A DNA stretch of 64,000 nucleotides, taken from contig NZ_CALPBW010000003.1 of the NCBI RefSeq assembly GCF_943169845.1, forward strand, positions 1 through 64,000. The letters run 5' to 3'. Made by a program: the position numbers and the translations under genes. The notes under the pieces were generated by a model. The model was not told the DNA's origin. It did not search any database and was given only the letters and a program-made list of their open reading frames with translations. Shown here piece after piece: positions 27,906 to 38,043 of the stretch (its first letter is position 1; every line of letters starts with the position of its first letter). The stretch comes from Peptoniphilus rachelemmaiella (GTDB lineage: Bacteria > Bacillota > Clostridia > Tissierellales > Peptoniphilaceae).

Positions 27906-29032
27906 TCAAAAAAGTCCTTTAGTTTTTGTAAAAATCCCTTTTCCTGCTCGGTCTTCTTGTTCCCTACTTCGCTGCGCAATTGCTCCAAGAGCTCTCGCTC
28001 TTCATCGGATACTTTCGTCGGCACGAGGATTTTTACCGTGAAGATCAAATCCCCGGCGCCTTTTCTGCGCAAGAAGGGCACGCCTTCGCCTGGAATGCGG
28101 AAGTCTTTGCCGCTTTGGGTGCCGGCGGGAATATCGTAGTCGATGATTTCTTTTAAGGTGGGCACTTGAATGGTGCCGCCTAAGACGGCATCTTCGTAGC
28201 GAATGGGAATGTCTACGTATAAATTATTGCCTCTTCGCGTAAAAATGTCGTCTTCTTCCACGTGGAGGTACACATACACCGTGCCCGCCTGGCCGCCGTT
28301 GTCGCCGGCGTGGCCTTCCCCGGCCATGGTCATGACGCTTTGATCGTCGACGCCGGCGGGGATGCGTAGGTGAAGGGTTCTGTTTACCGTCTCTTTGCCG
28401 CTGCCCTTGCAGTGCTTACAGGGCGCTTCGATGACGGTGCCCGTGCCGCCGCAGGTATCACAGGGCACCACCCGCATAAAGCGGCCGAAAGCCGATGCGG
28501 TGGACTGGCGCACCTGGCCGCTGCCGCCGCAGGTTTCGCAGGTGTGAATCTTCGTGTCGTCTTCGGCTCCGGTGCCGTGGCAGTGGGAGCAATTTTCCGT
28601 GCGGCGAATCTGAATGTCCTTTTCCGTACCGAACACCGCTTCTTTAAAGGTTAAGTTCAGGTCGTAGCGAATGTGGGCGCCGTCTCTGGGCGCCTTGGCT
28701 TGATTGCCGCCGGAAAAATTCGCCCCGAAGCCGCCGCCGAACATATCGAACAGATCACCGAAAATGTCGCCGAAACCGCCGGAGAAGCCACCGCCGCCGG
28801 AGGTGAAGTCATTTTTAATACCCTTTTCGCCGTAGACATCGTAGGTGCGGCGCTTACTCTCGTCGCTTAACACCTCGTAGGCCAGATTCACTTCCTTAAA
28901 TTTATGTTCCGCCTCATCGTCTCCGGGATGAAGGTCCGGGTGGTACTGCTTCGCTTTTTTTCTATAGGCTTTTTTTATCTCCGCCGACGTGGCGGTACGC
29001 TCGATCTCTAATATCTCGTAAAAATCTCTCAT
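27902..29032 (-). CDS. dnaJ: Chaperone DnaJ (Hsp40)
   Basis: 376 residues from the ATG at 29032 (MRDFYEILEIERTATSAEIKKAYRKKAKQYHPD); longer frames add only a few residues. The J domain with the HPD loop is near residues 3-68, then a Gly/Phe-rich linker (GGGFSGGFGDIFGDLF). Four CxxCxGxG zinc repeats follow (CSHCHGTG, CETCGGSG, CDTCGGTG, CKHCKGSG), then the C-terminal substrate-binding domains. It stimulates DnaK ATPase. A terminator separates it from dnaK, so part of its expression may come from a local promoter in the 110-bp gap (a TATGAT-like box near 29055-29070). Confidence 0.96.
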   Translation of the reverse strand: MRDFYEILEIERTATSAEIKKAYRKKAKQYHPDLHPGDDEAEHKFKEVNLAYEVLSDESKRRTYDVYGEKGIKNDFTSGGGGFSGGFGDIFGDLFDMFGGGFGANFSGGNQAKAPRDGAHIRYDLNLTFKEAVFGTEKDIQIRRTENCSHCHGTGAEDDTKIHTCETCGGSGQVRQSTASAFGRFMRVVPCDTCGGTGTVIEAPCKHCKGSGKETVNRTLHLRIPAGVDDQSVMTMAGEGHAGDNGGQAGTVYVYLHVEEDDIFTRRGNNLYVDIPIRYEDAVLGGTIQVPTLKEIIDYDIPAGTQSGKDFRIPGEGVPFLRRKGAGDLIFTVKILVPTKVSDEERELLEQLRSEVGNKKTEQEKGFLQKLKDFFE

Positions 29033-29106
29033 AGACACCATCTCTTTCTCTTCGCTCAAATAGTATTATCATATCCTATCTCCCGCGACTTTAAAAGATT
29101 CTAAAC

Positions 29107-29134
29107 AAAAAAAGAGCACCGAAGTGCCCTTTTT
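29107..29134 (-). terminator. Terminator between dnaK and dnaJ
   Basis: Minus-strand hairpin GGGCAC-TTCG-GTGCTC with a UUCG tetraloop and one G-U pair, followed by seven T. It lies directly after dnaK and may lower dnaJ relative to dnaK. Confidence 0.85.
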
Positions 29135-29144
29135 ACCCAAGTCA

Positions 29145-30974
<1,830 letters not shown>

Positions 30975-31030
30975 ATTCATTTCCTCCTGAATGTACGTGT
31001 TTTTTTAAGTGTACGTTTTTTTAATCTATA

Positions 31031-31543
31031 TTATTTTGAGACCTTCACCATGGCCGGTCGAATGACGCGGTCTTTGAGTTTATAGCCTTTTTGCAAAACG
31101 TCGATGACCACATCGGCTTCGACGCCTTCTTTTTCTTCCGTCATGACGGCGTGATGCAGATTCGGGTCGAAGGGCGCGTTCAGCGCGTCGATTTCCACGA
31201 TTTCATTTTTCGCCAGCTCCCCTCGGAACTGTTCGGCGATCATTTTCATGCCTTCGTAAAACTTTTCGTCTTTTACATCATCTGTGGCCAGTGCCCGTTC
31301 GAAATTGTCTAAAACCGGCAGAATGTCCAGGGCCAATTTTTCCATGCCCAAGAGATGCATTTGTTGCTTTTCTTCGCCGCTGCGCCGGCGGAAATTGCTG
31401 TAGTCCGCCTGCAGACGCAGGTAGCGCTCTTCCAGCTCAGCCATGCGTTCGTCTTTTTCCGACACATCTTCTGCAACTTCATTTTCAGTTGCTTTGGTCG
31501 CATCCGTTTGTTTGATTTCTTCTTCCGTCGGATCCATGTCCAT
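31031..31543 (-). CDS. grpE: Nucleotide exchange factor GrpE
   Basis: 170 residues from the ATG at 31543 (AAGGA 7 nt upstream); a GTG nine codons earlier (31570) is an alternative. It releases ADP from DnaK. A long N-terminal coiled coil (about 20-75, ELEERYLRLQADYSNFRRR) is followed by the beta domain ending GYKLKDRVIRPAMVKVSK, the standard GrpE end. It lies between hrcA and dnaK. Confidence 0.95.
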   Translation of the reverse strand: MDMDPTEEEIKQTDATKATENEVAEDVSEKDERMAELEERYLRLQADYSNFRRRSGEEKQQMHLLGMEKLALDILPVLDNFERALATDDVKDEKFYEGMKMIAEQFRGELAKNEIVEIDALNAPFDPNLHHAVMTEEKEGVEADVVIDVLQKGYKLKDRVIRPAMVKVSK

Positions 31544-31573
31544 CGGATTTTCCTTATTATTTACTACCACTTC

Positions 31574-32602
31574 TCACCTCAACGTTCTTTTCCCAAGTCG
31601 TCTCGACAGTGCATCGGTAAATGCCATAATGGAATTTGCCGACTTTCTATAATTCATCCGCATGGGCCCGATTAAGGCGATGGCGCCTAAATCCGTGCCG
31701 TTCATGGGATAGATACGACTGATTAAACTATTTTTGCGCATCGTCTCTTCCGCATTCTCCGAGCCGATGCGAAAGCGAATGGTTTCGTCTTTCGGCAGGG
31801 GCTGAAAGAGCCGCAGAAGATTTGCCTTGTCCCGGACGTAATCCATCATGGATTGCATGCGCCCCGGATCTTGAAATTCTTCGTAGCGGAACAAATGGCC
31901 CATGCCGCTCATCACCACGTCCACCTCTTCCACTGCGTGAATGACGCGGGAGAGGATCTCCGTGATCTTAAGGACGAAGGATTCGTAGCGAACAAGCTCG
32001 CCGGAGAGGACGAATTTCACGCCGTCGATTGCATCGAAGGGCGTGCCCACGAAGGCATCGGATAAGACGCCTGAAACGTAGCGCATATCGTCTTCATCGA
32101 CAGCGAAACCCAAGTCGATCATGCGCTTGACGACGACTCCGCGGTCGCCGACGACTAAAAGCATGACCATGTGGTCGTTCACCGGAATCAAGTCCAGATA
32201 CTTGAGCCTTCGATCGCTTTTTCTCGGCATCATCATAAATGCCAAGTTCTCCGTGTAATCGGCCAAGGCCTCCACGGCGGCAGAATAAAAATCCTCGGAG
32301 CCGTAGAGCTCCATGGGGATGGCCTCTTCGAAATGTGCCACGAGGGATTTCGGATAGTCGATTTCGGGAATCAATTCGTTTACATAAAATCGATAAGCGC
32401 CTTCGGACGGAATGCGCCCGGCGGAAGTGTGGGGCTTTTCTAAAAGACCCAAGGCTTCCAAATCGCTCATTTCGTTCCGTATCGTCGCCGAGGACACGGC
32501 GAGTGACGGGGATTTCGAAATGGTGCGACTGCCAACTGGCACGGGAGAGGCGATGTAGGACTCGATAATCAGGTTTAAGATGTCTATTTTTCTCTTGTCC
32601 AA
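31574..32602 (-). CDS. hrcA: Heat-shock repressor HrcA
   Basis: 342 residues starting with TTG at 32602, 6 nt after AAAGGAGG. It binds CIRCE operators and is kept active by GroEL. The N-terminal winged helix (ILNLIIESYIASPVPVGSRTISKS, then SSATIRNEMSDLEALGLLEKPHTSAGRIPSEGAYRFYV) is the family hallmark. The C-terminal GAF-like dimer domain ends with GPMRMNYRKSANSIMAF. It is the first gene of the heat-shock operon and represses itself through the two operators upstream. Confidence 0.96.
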   Translation of the reverse strand: MDKRKIDILNLIIESYIASPVPVGSRTISKSPSLAVSSATIRNEMSDLEALGLLEKPHTSAGRIPSEGAYRFYVNELIPEIDYPKSLVAHFEEAIPMELYGSEDFYSAAVEALADYTENLAFMMMPRKSDRRLKYLDLIPVNDHMVMLLVVGDRGVVVKRMIDLGFAVDEDDMRYVSGVLSDAFVGTPFDAIDGVKFVLSGELVRYESFVLKITEILSRVIHAVEEVDVVMSGMGHLFRYEEFQDPGRMQSMMDYVRDKANLLRLFQPLPKDETIRFRIGSENAEETMRKNSLISRIYPMNGTDLGAIALIGPMRMNYRKSANSIMAFTDALSRRLGKRTLR

Positions 32603-32621
32603 ACAAAACCTCCTTTCCGTA

Positions 32622-32648
32622 TTAGCACTTGCTTTGTTTGAGTGCCAA
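32622..32648. promoter_or_regulatory. CIRCE operator 1 (HrcA binding site)
   Basis: TTAGCACTT-N9-GAGTGCCAA matches the CIRCE consensus TTAGCACTC-N9-GAGTGCTAA at 16 of 18 arm bases. It lies in the leader between the -10 box and the hrcA start codon. Confidence 0.92.
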
Positions 32649-32662
32649 TCGCTTATGGTTTA

Positions 32663-32690
32663 AGTATACCACGGTTTTAGCACTTGTCAA
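32663..32690 (-). promoter_or_regulatory. Promoter of the hrcA-grpE-dnaK operon
   Basis: Perfect -35 TTGACA (32685-32690), 16-bp spacer, -10 TATACT (32663-32668), flanked by the two CIRCE elements; the distal one overlaps the -35 box. Confidence 0.85.
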
Positions 32691-32703
32691 GTGAGATTGC
32701 TAA
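32677..32703. promoter_or_regulatory. CIRCE operator 2, overlapping the -35 box
   Basis: On the minus strand TTAGCAATC-N9-AAGTGCTAA, 16 of 18 arm positions as consensus. The right arm and spacer cover the TTGACA box, so HrcA bound here would block polymerase directly. Confidence 0.8.
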
Positions 32704-32718
32704 AAATAAAAAAGATTC

Positions 32719-32739
32719 CCCTTTTGAAGGCTCGATTCA
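32719..32739 (+). repeat. Left copy of an imperfect 21-bp direct repeat at the island edge
   Basis: 17 of 21 bases match 41582-41602 (shared blocks CCCTTT, GAAG, TCG, TTCA). It lies 15 bp beyond the distal CIRCE element. Found by eye, so chance is not excluded. Confidence 0.3.
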
Positions 32740-32858
32740 GGAATTAGTAAAATAATCTAAAGCTTTGAATTTCGCTGGATCGGGACTTTTTAATTGCCAG
32801 CGGCACGTTTAATTGATTACAAAACAAAACGACCGCACCGGGGCATTCTTTTACCCTG

Positions 32859-33532
32859 ATGTGGTCATTTTTGTTCTCTCTCATAGGAAGGCACAGTGGC
32901 GTGAGACCTTTCTCCGACAAGGTCTACTGTGGTGAATGCGGAACAAGGCTCGGTTCAAAAGTCTGGCATTCCAACGACAAATACAAGCAGGTCATCTGGC
33001 AATGCAACAGGAACTGCAAGAAAAGCTCCCCCTGCAAAAACGGCGTGCATCTTCCCGATGAGGAGCTAAAAGCCGCCGTCCTTTCTGCGGCCAACAAGCT
33101 CATAGAGAATAAAGATGAGATTCTTAATAGCTTTCAAGAGATTGTCGGAGGCGTTTATAATACTCATGCTTTGGTATGCGAAAAAACAAAGCCGGAAAGC
33201 GAGATGGATGTCTGTGCCAAGATGATTGAAGACCTTATCCGCCAAAATGTTGCCATCCCACAAGACCAGAGCGAGTACCAAGCAAAGTACGAAGATCTGG
33301 AACGCTTCTACAATGAAAAAAGGCGGCCTTAGCGAAGGTCGAAGGAAAGCTCAAAATGATGCAGGCGACCAAAGCCGATATCAATTTCTGCCTGAAACAG
33401 CTACAAAAACAAGATACGCTTCTGCAAGCATTCAATGCTCAAAGCTTCTGTGCCCTCGCGGATCACATCACGGTATATGGAAAAGACGATATCCGCGTGA
33501 TATTTAGAAACGGCTCAGAAATCAAGGTATGA
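32859..33532 (+). pseudogene. Serine recombinase C-terminal remnant, frameshifted
   Basis: The first frame (to the stop at 33330) encodes a recombinase zinc beta-ribbon: YCGECGTRLG and later CNRNCKKSSPC, then a helical coiled region. Homology seems to begin near GRHSGVRPF (about 32886), so the catalytic resolvase domain is missing. At the A-tract near 33316-33322 one base is lacking. With one more A the frame continues to a stop at 33530-33532 with KVEGKLKMMQ and the end ADHITVYGKDDIRVIFRNG, typical of large serine recombinases of integrative elements. It is therefore doubly broken. A hairpin resembling a terminator (about 32829-32867) precedes it. Confidence 0.8.
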
Positions 33533-33570
33533 AAAAGAGCGTACTTATGCAACAAAGCACACTCTCAGCC
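33531..33570 (-). terminator. Possible terminator of the transport operon
   Basis: Minus-strand imperfect hairpin (GAGAGTGTGC region against GTACGCTC) followed by TTTTTC, directly after the ECF ATPase gene. The stem has mismatches. Confidence 0.35.
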
Positions 33571-33574
33571 ACCC

Positions 33575-35023
33575 TTATTTCATCATATGCTCAAAATAAG
33601 AAATAAGCTTGCGGCAATCATCCGTCTGTAAATCAAGTTTCTCATATCCATCTTGTTTGATCAGAAGGACCGTCCGGCAGACTTTCAGTAATAGCTCGAT
33701 GTCATGCGTAATAATAAGTGTCGGGCGACCTTTGGCAAGTTCAAAGATAAGCTCGACGATTTTATCCATGTGCATGTAATCCAAACCGCTGGTCGGCTCA
33801 TCCAAAATAAGAATTTGCTTTTCACTCAAAAAAGCATTGGCGAGAGCCAGCCTTTGCTTTTGCCCGCCGGATAAGTTTTGCGGATGCTCGCTGCGTTTAT
33901 TCCAAAGATCAATATGCTTAATGATCCAAGAGACCTCTGACAAGTAAGCATCGCTTATTTTTTTGCCGTTCGCGAGCGCCTCATTTTCTACGGTATCAAA
34001 AAACAGCTGATAGTCTACATCCTGCATCATGTAGTAGGCATTTTTCAGTCGTTCTCGCTGAGTTTTTCCCCATGAAATATCTTGCTTCTTGCCGGCAAGT
34101 CCGCAGAGAACACGACCTAAACTGCTTTTTCCGATACCATTTGTGCCGACAATCCCCATGATTTCATCGGAATGTAAGTCAAAGGATAAATTCGAGATGA
34201 GTTCTTTTTTGCCTACAGAGACATGAACATCCTTCGCAGAAAAAACACGCTTACCTGTCTTTGTCGTGTTGTGCGGAACAAGTGCGGAAAAATCGATTGT
34301 CCGAAGCCCGAAGTCTTTGCAATCGGAAGTCTTAAGTTCTCCGGCATCAAACTCTTTGATAAAAGTTCCGTCTTTCATGACATAGAGCTTATCGTAGAGT
34401 TCTTTCAAAAAATACAGTCGGTGTTCGGCAATGACGATGGTTTTACCTGACGCTTTAAGCAATTTCAGAATGCCTTGCAAATCTCGGATACCTTCTTGAT
34501 CAAGGGAAGCTGAAGGCTCATCAAAGAAAATAATCTTTGTGTCATAAACTAAGGTAGAGGCAATAGCTACCCGCTGCTTTTCGCCGCCGGAAAGTTCATT
34601 CAAATTTTTATCCATTAAGTGAGCAATGCTCATGTACTCAAAAGCTTTCTTCACCCGTTTTCTCAGTTCCGCCTGCGGCATGCCGAGGTTTTCTCCGACA
34701 AGGGCGACCTCATCTTCTGCCTTGCGGGTAAAGAATTGATCGGATGGATTTTGAAATACGTTGCCGATGACCTTAGCCAAGGTACCCGTCTTAAAATCAT
34801 GCAGGTTTTGACCCAATAATGTGACTTTACCATCCAGTGTTCCTTCATACTGTTCTGGTATAAGACCGTTTAGCACTCTGGTGAGCGTGGTCTTTCCACA
34901 GCCGGAATTACCGGTGAGCACGATGAATTCTCCTTCGGTAATCATAAAATGAATATCATGCAAAGATGCCTTCTCTGCGCCTTGATAATTGAAGCGCTCA
35001 ATATTGACTTTCATGATGTCCAT
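33575..35023 (-). CDS. ECF transporter ATPase with two fused ABC domains
   Basis: 482 residues with two nucleotide-binding domains in tandem, equivalent to EcfA plus EcfA'. Domain 1 (about 1-225) has GNSGCGKTTL, LSGGEKQRVAIA and IIFFDEPSASLD. Domain 2 (about 265-480) has GTNGIGKSSLG, LSGGQKQRLALA and ILILDEPTSGLD. Each keeps its Walker and signature motifs, so both sites could be active. It would power uptake with the EcfT-like and S-component genes upstream, overlapping the EcfT gene by 13 nt. It is the last gene of the TetR-controlled operon. Confidence 0.9.
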   Translation of the reverse strand: MDIMKVNIERFNYQGAEKASLHDIHFMITEGEFIVLTGNSGCGKTTLTRVLNGLIPEQYEGTLDGKVTLLGQNLHDFKTGTLAKVIGNVFQNPSDQFFTRKAEDEVALVGENLGMPQAELRKRVKKAFEYMSIAHLMDKNLNELSGGEKQRVAIASTLVYDTKIIFFDEPSASLDQEGIRDLQGILKLLKASGKTIVIAEHRLYFLKELYDKLYVMKDGTFIKEFDAGELKTSDCKDFGLRTIDFSALVPHNTTKTGKRVFSAKDVHVSVGKKELISNLSFDLHSDEIMGIVGTNGIGKSSLGRVLCGLAGKKQDISWGKTQRERLKNAYYMMQDVDYQLFFDTVENEALANGKKISDAYLSEVSWIIKHIDLWNKRSEHPQNLSGGQKQRLALANAFLSEKQILILDEPTSGLDYMHMDKIVELIFELAKGRPTLIITHDIELLLKVCRTVLLIKQDGYEKLDLQTDDCRKLISYFEHMMK

Positions 35024-35709
35024 AGTGCAACTCCCAAAAGCGCCACGCCGGCAAACAGGCTGATGCCATCTGCGAATTTAAAGCGCATATCATAATAACT
35101 GGTTTTTTCTCCTTCATACTCGATACCTTTGGCAATAATTGAAGAGACGAGCGTTTCGCTGACATGCAGACACTTATATACCAAAGGAACAAAGTACAGC
35201 TCAAAAGTGCGGACGGGATGCAAAAGGGAAGCATGAAAGCCGCGGATTTTCATACCGTTTCGAATCTCATGCAAGCGCAGGCCAATTTCATCCATAAAAC
35301 GCAAAGCTGCAATCATGGCTACACTAACGGTGTTGGGCATATGAAGCTTGCGAAAACAGGCTAAGATTTTCGATGGGCTGGTAAGAATCAATACAATGCC
35401 AATATTAAAGATCGGTATGAAGCGGGCAATGAGTGCAAAAAGTCCTATAAAAATGCCTGTGACATATCCCAAATCAGCGAAGGCCAAAAGATACATCATG
35501 CCATAGGAAACAGAAAAAACAATAATCTGTCTAAGGAAGAGACCTGTCGAGGCATTTAAAGCAATCAACAACGTCAGAACAAGCACAGCCCAATAGACCG
35601 TTTGATTGCCAAAAAAGACCTGGAAGGACACCAGTATCGTAAGCGCGAAGAGCGTAAACGGATGCAGCTGTCCTTCCTCCTTTTTCTTTAGAGCTGATTT
35701 CTTTATCAT
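35011..35709 (-). CDS. EcfT/CbiQ-like transmembrane coupling protein
   Basis: 232 residues with about five hydrophobic segments (from residue 18) and the cytoplasmic coupling helices of EcfT: LRFMDEIGLRLHEIRNGMKIRG contains the A-x-R-x-R-G-like coupling motif region. It links the ATPase to the substrate-binding S component in energy-coupling-factor importers. Its start shares one base with the S-component stop and its end overlaps the ATPase gene, so the three ECF parts are tightly coupled. Confidence 0.85.
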   Translation of the reverse strand: MIKKSALKKKEEGQLHPFTLFALTILVSFQVFFGNQTVYWAVLVLTLLIALNASTGLFLRQIIVFSVSYGMMYLLAFADLGYVTGIFIGLFALIARFIPIFNIGIVLILTSPSKILACFRKLHMPNTVSVAMIAALRFMDEIGLRLHEIRNGMKIRGFHASLLHPVRTFELYFVPLVYKCLHVSETLVSSIIAKGIEYEGEKTSYYDMRFKFADGISLFAGVALLGVALWTS

Positions 35710-36290
35710 CAGCTAAGCCTGCTTTGTTTACTATTCTTTTCAAAAAATTTGTTATTGATGAAAAGCCCGAAGCGGCCGGCGATAAGCTCCAAAACAATGT
35801 TTACCAAAACACAAATCACTATTACATTTCCGGTATAGCTGGCCACCATCATTTGCGCTTGCTCTAAACTCATGCTACTGACAAATCGTGCAATGTTTTC
35901 GGCACCCAACAACACAACAAATAGAATCGGATGCATGGCGTAAATAAACATTGATGCGCTGAAAGCCATGGCGATACGGTTTTTATTGCTGTAATCACCT
36001 ACAATCAGTTCAGCTATGATACCGGCAACAACACAAATCGGTGTTGCAATCCAATAGCCCATTACAATGTATAAGAGACCGATAATCATCCAAAAGAGAA
36101 ACGATGCACCTCGCTTTTGCACCTTGCGTGCCATGATGACATAGACCGGTGCGACAAAGAAAGCGCCAAATCCTGCGGATACATAAAGTGAAACCACGCC
36201 TAAAAGTCCCGTCAGCATACCGATGCCCATAGCCAGAACAAAGCCAATGACTCCAAGCACTGCAATTTGTACCACATTTTTAAGTTTCAT
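35709..36290 (-). CDS. ECF S component, MptD/Trep_Strep family
   Basis: 193 residues, nearly all membrane-embedded, with about five or six helices. The pattern (GVVSLYVSAGFGAFFVAPVYVIMARKVQKRGASFLFWM, then GIIAELIVGDYSNKNRIAMAFSASMF) fits the Trep_Strep/MptD-type S components as remembered; substrate is unknown. It is the specificity subunit of the importer. The two ABC half-transporters just upstream are a combination seen with siderophore-type cargo in some streptococcal integrative elements, so a metal-chelate substrate is a reasonable guess only. Confidence 0.75.
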   Translation of the reverse strand: MKLKNVVQIAVLGVIGFVLAMGIGMLTGLLGVVSLYVSAGFGAFFVAPVYVIMARKVQKRGASFLFWMIIGLLYIVMGYWIATPICVVAGIIAELIVGDYSNKNRIAMAFSASMFIYAMHPILFVVLLGAENIARFVSSMSLEQAQMMVASYTGNVIVICVLVNIVLELIAGRFGLFINNKFFEKNSKQSRLS

Positions 36291-36311
36291 AAAATCCTCC
36301 TTAAATGCTTT

Positions 36312-38042
36312 TTATATCTTCCAAGACTCAGCCGTTTTCCGAGCCTGAAGGAACCTGGAATAAATACCGTCTTTTGCGGCAAGTTCGTTATGTGTGCCAC
36401 TCGCCACTACTTTGCCTTCATCAATCACTAAAATTTGATCGGCGTTTTCAACTGTTTTCAAGCGATGAGCAATCATAATGATGGTTTTATCTTTCATTAA
36501 GCTGTTCATAGCCTGCTGAAGCTTATCTTCGTTTTCCGGATCGACATTGGCTGTTGCTTCATCGAATATGATGATGGGCGCATCTTTGAGGATGGCTCTT
36601 GCAATAGAGATACGCTGTTTTTCACCACCGGAAAGAGATGCACCGCCTTCTCCGATTACCGTTTTATAGCCTTCCGGCAGACTCATGATGAAATCATGGC
36701 AAGCTGCTTTTTGAGCAGCTTGAACGACTTCTTCATGCGTGGCATTCATGTTTCCAAATTTGATATTGTTTTCAATGGTGTCTTGGAACAAATAGACGCT
36801 TTGGAACACCATAGAGATCTGATCCATCAAAGAGGTCAACGTATAGTCCCGAATATCATGTCCTCCAATTTTGATGCTTCCTGCATTGACATCCCAGAAA
36901 CGGGCAATTAAATTACAAACCGTTGTTTTCCCGGATCCAGAAGGGCCTACGATGGCCGTGGTTGTTTTTGCCGGAACGGTAAAGCTTACATCATGCAAAA
37001 TTTCTTTGCTTCCATACGAAAAGTCAATATTTGCTACCTTTATGGAGGCTTTTTTCGGACGGATATCTTCACCATGAATATCCATAACCGGCATCTGTTT
37101 TAGGTTTTCTACCTGATCAATAGAACTGGATACCACACGCAAAACAGCCATAGATGAACCGGCGGAATCAATCTGGGCAAAAATCATAAAGGAAATAATA
37201 ACGGACATCAGAGCATTTTCCGGAAGCATAGTTCCTTGCACGTAAAGGTAAATAGCTACAACGATAATCAAAATGCTAAAGAGCTTTAGCACAAAATCCT
37301 GGGCCATATTGTAAGGCGTAAACATTTTTTCAATAGCAAGGTTGGTCTTCTTGTTACGACGAATTGCCGCATGAACCTTTTTATCACCTTTCCCTGTCAG
37401 ATTAAAGGATTTAATAATGGACATTCCCTTAATCTGTTCAAGGACGGCTTCCACCAGTTCTGCTTGCGCTTCTTGGCGTTTCGGTGCAAGATGTGCCGTC
37501 TTTTTCTCCATCGCCGAGGTAACCCACAAATAAATCAGTGTACCGACAATAACGATGAGACCGATACGCCAATCCCAGATCAAGGTTATTAAAGTAAACA
37601 CAAAAGCATTGAGAAAGCCTCCCATGATATTGATCAGCACAACCGGAGCTGTGTTTTCTACATCACCGAGAACCGTAGTAAGCGTTCCTACAATATTGCC
37701 GGTGTTTGCTTCATCAAAATAGCCCATAGGCACGGTCTTCATTTTGTTTGCGACCGCAAGTCTCTGCCGAGCCACCATGAAGTAGCCGGCATGCGTTTGC
37801 TCGAGCTGAGCAAAGTAGTTGGTAAGAGCACGTCCGAAGATGCTGATAAGGAGAAAAAGGAGTGCCAAAAGAGCAGGGTTTATGCCGATATCTTTTCCCA
37901 GCATCCCTAAGATGACGAAGTAAACAGCACCAATTTGAAACATATAGAAAATGGCAAAAAGAAAGGAAACGGCGATGGACTTTCTAATATTGCCCTGTTC
38001 CTCTCCGGCAAAATGTCCTATTTTTTTCAGTGCATTCAACAT
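36312..38042 (-). CDS. ABC half-transporter B (membrane + ATPase)
   Basis: 576 residues. A six-helix type IV ABC membrane domain (about 15-300) is followed by an ATPase domain (about 335-570) with GPSGSGKTTVC, LSGGEKQRISIA, IIIFDEATANVDPENE and the switch His in IAHRL. It begins 1 nt after the stop of the partner half-transporter (38044-39789), so they likely form a heterodimer. This fold includes drug and peptide exporters, but also the siderophore importers YbtPQ and IrtAB. Direction of transport cannot be decided from the sequence. Confidence 0.88.
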   Translation of the reverse strand: MLNALKKIGHFAGEEQGNIRKSIAVSFLFAIFYMFQIGAVYFVILGMLGKDIGINPALLALLFLLISIFGRALTNYFAQLEQTHAGYFMVARQRLAVANKMKTVPMGYFDEANTGNIVGTLTTVLGDVENTAPVVLINIMGGFLNAFVFTLITLIWDWRIGLIVIVGTLIYLWVTSAMEKKTAHLAPKRQEAQAELVEAVLEQIKGMSIIKSFNLTGKGDKKVHAAIRRNKKTNLAIEKMFTPYNMAQDFVLKLFSILIIVVAIYLYVQGTMLPENALMSVIISFMIFAQIDSAGSSMAVLRVVSSSIDQVENLKQMPVMDIHGEDIRPKKASIKVANIDFSYGSKEILHDVSFTVPAKTTTAIVGPSGSGKTTVCNLIARFWDVNAGSIKIGGHDIRDYTLTSLMDQISMVFQSVYLFQDTIENNIKFGNMNATHEEVVQAAQKAACHDFIMSLPEGYKTVIGEGGASLSGGEKQRISIARAILKDAPIIIFDEATANVDPENEDKLQQAMNSLMKDKTIIMIAHRLKTVENADQILVIDEGKVVASGTHNELAAKDGIYSRFLQARKTAESWKI

Positions 38043-38043
38043 G

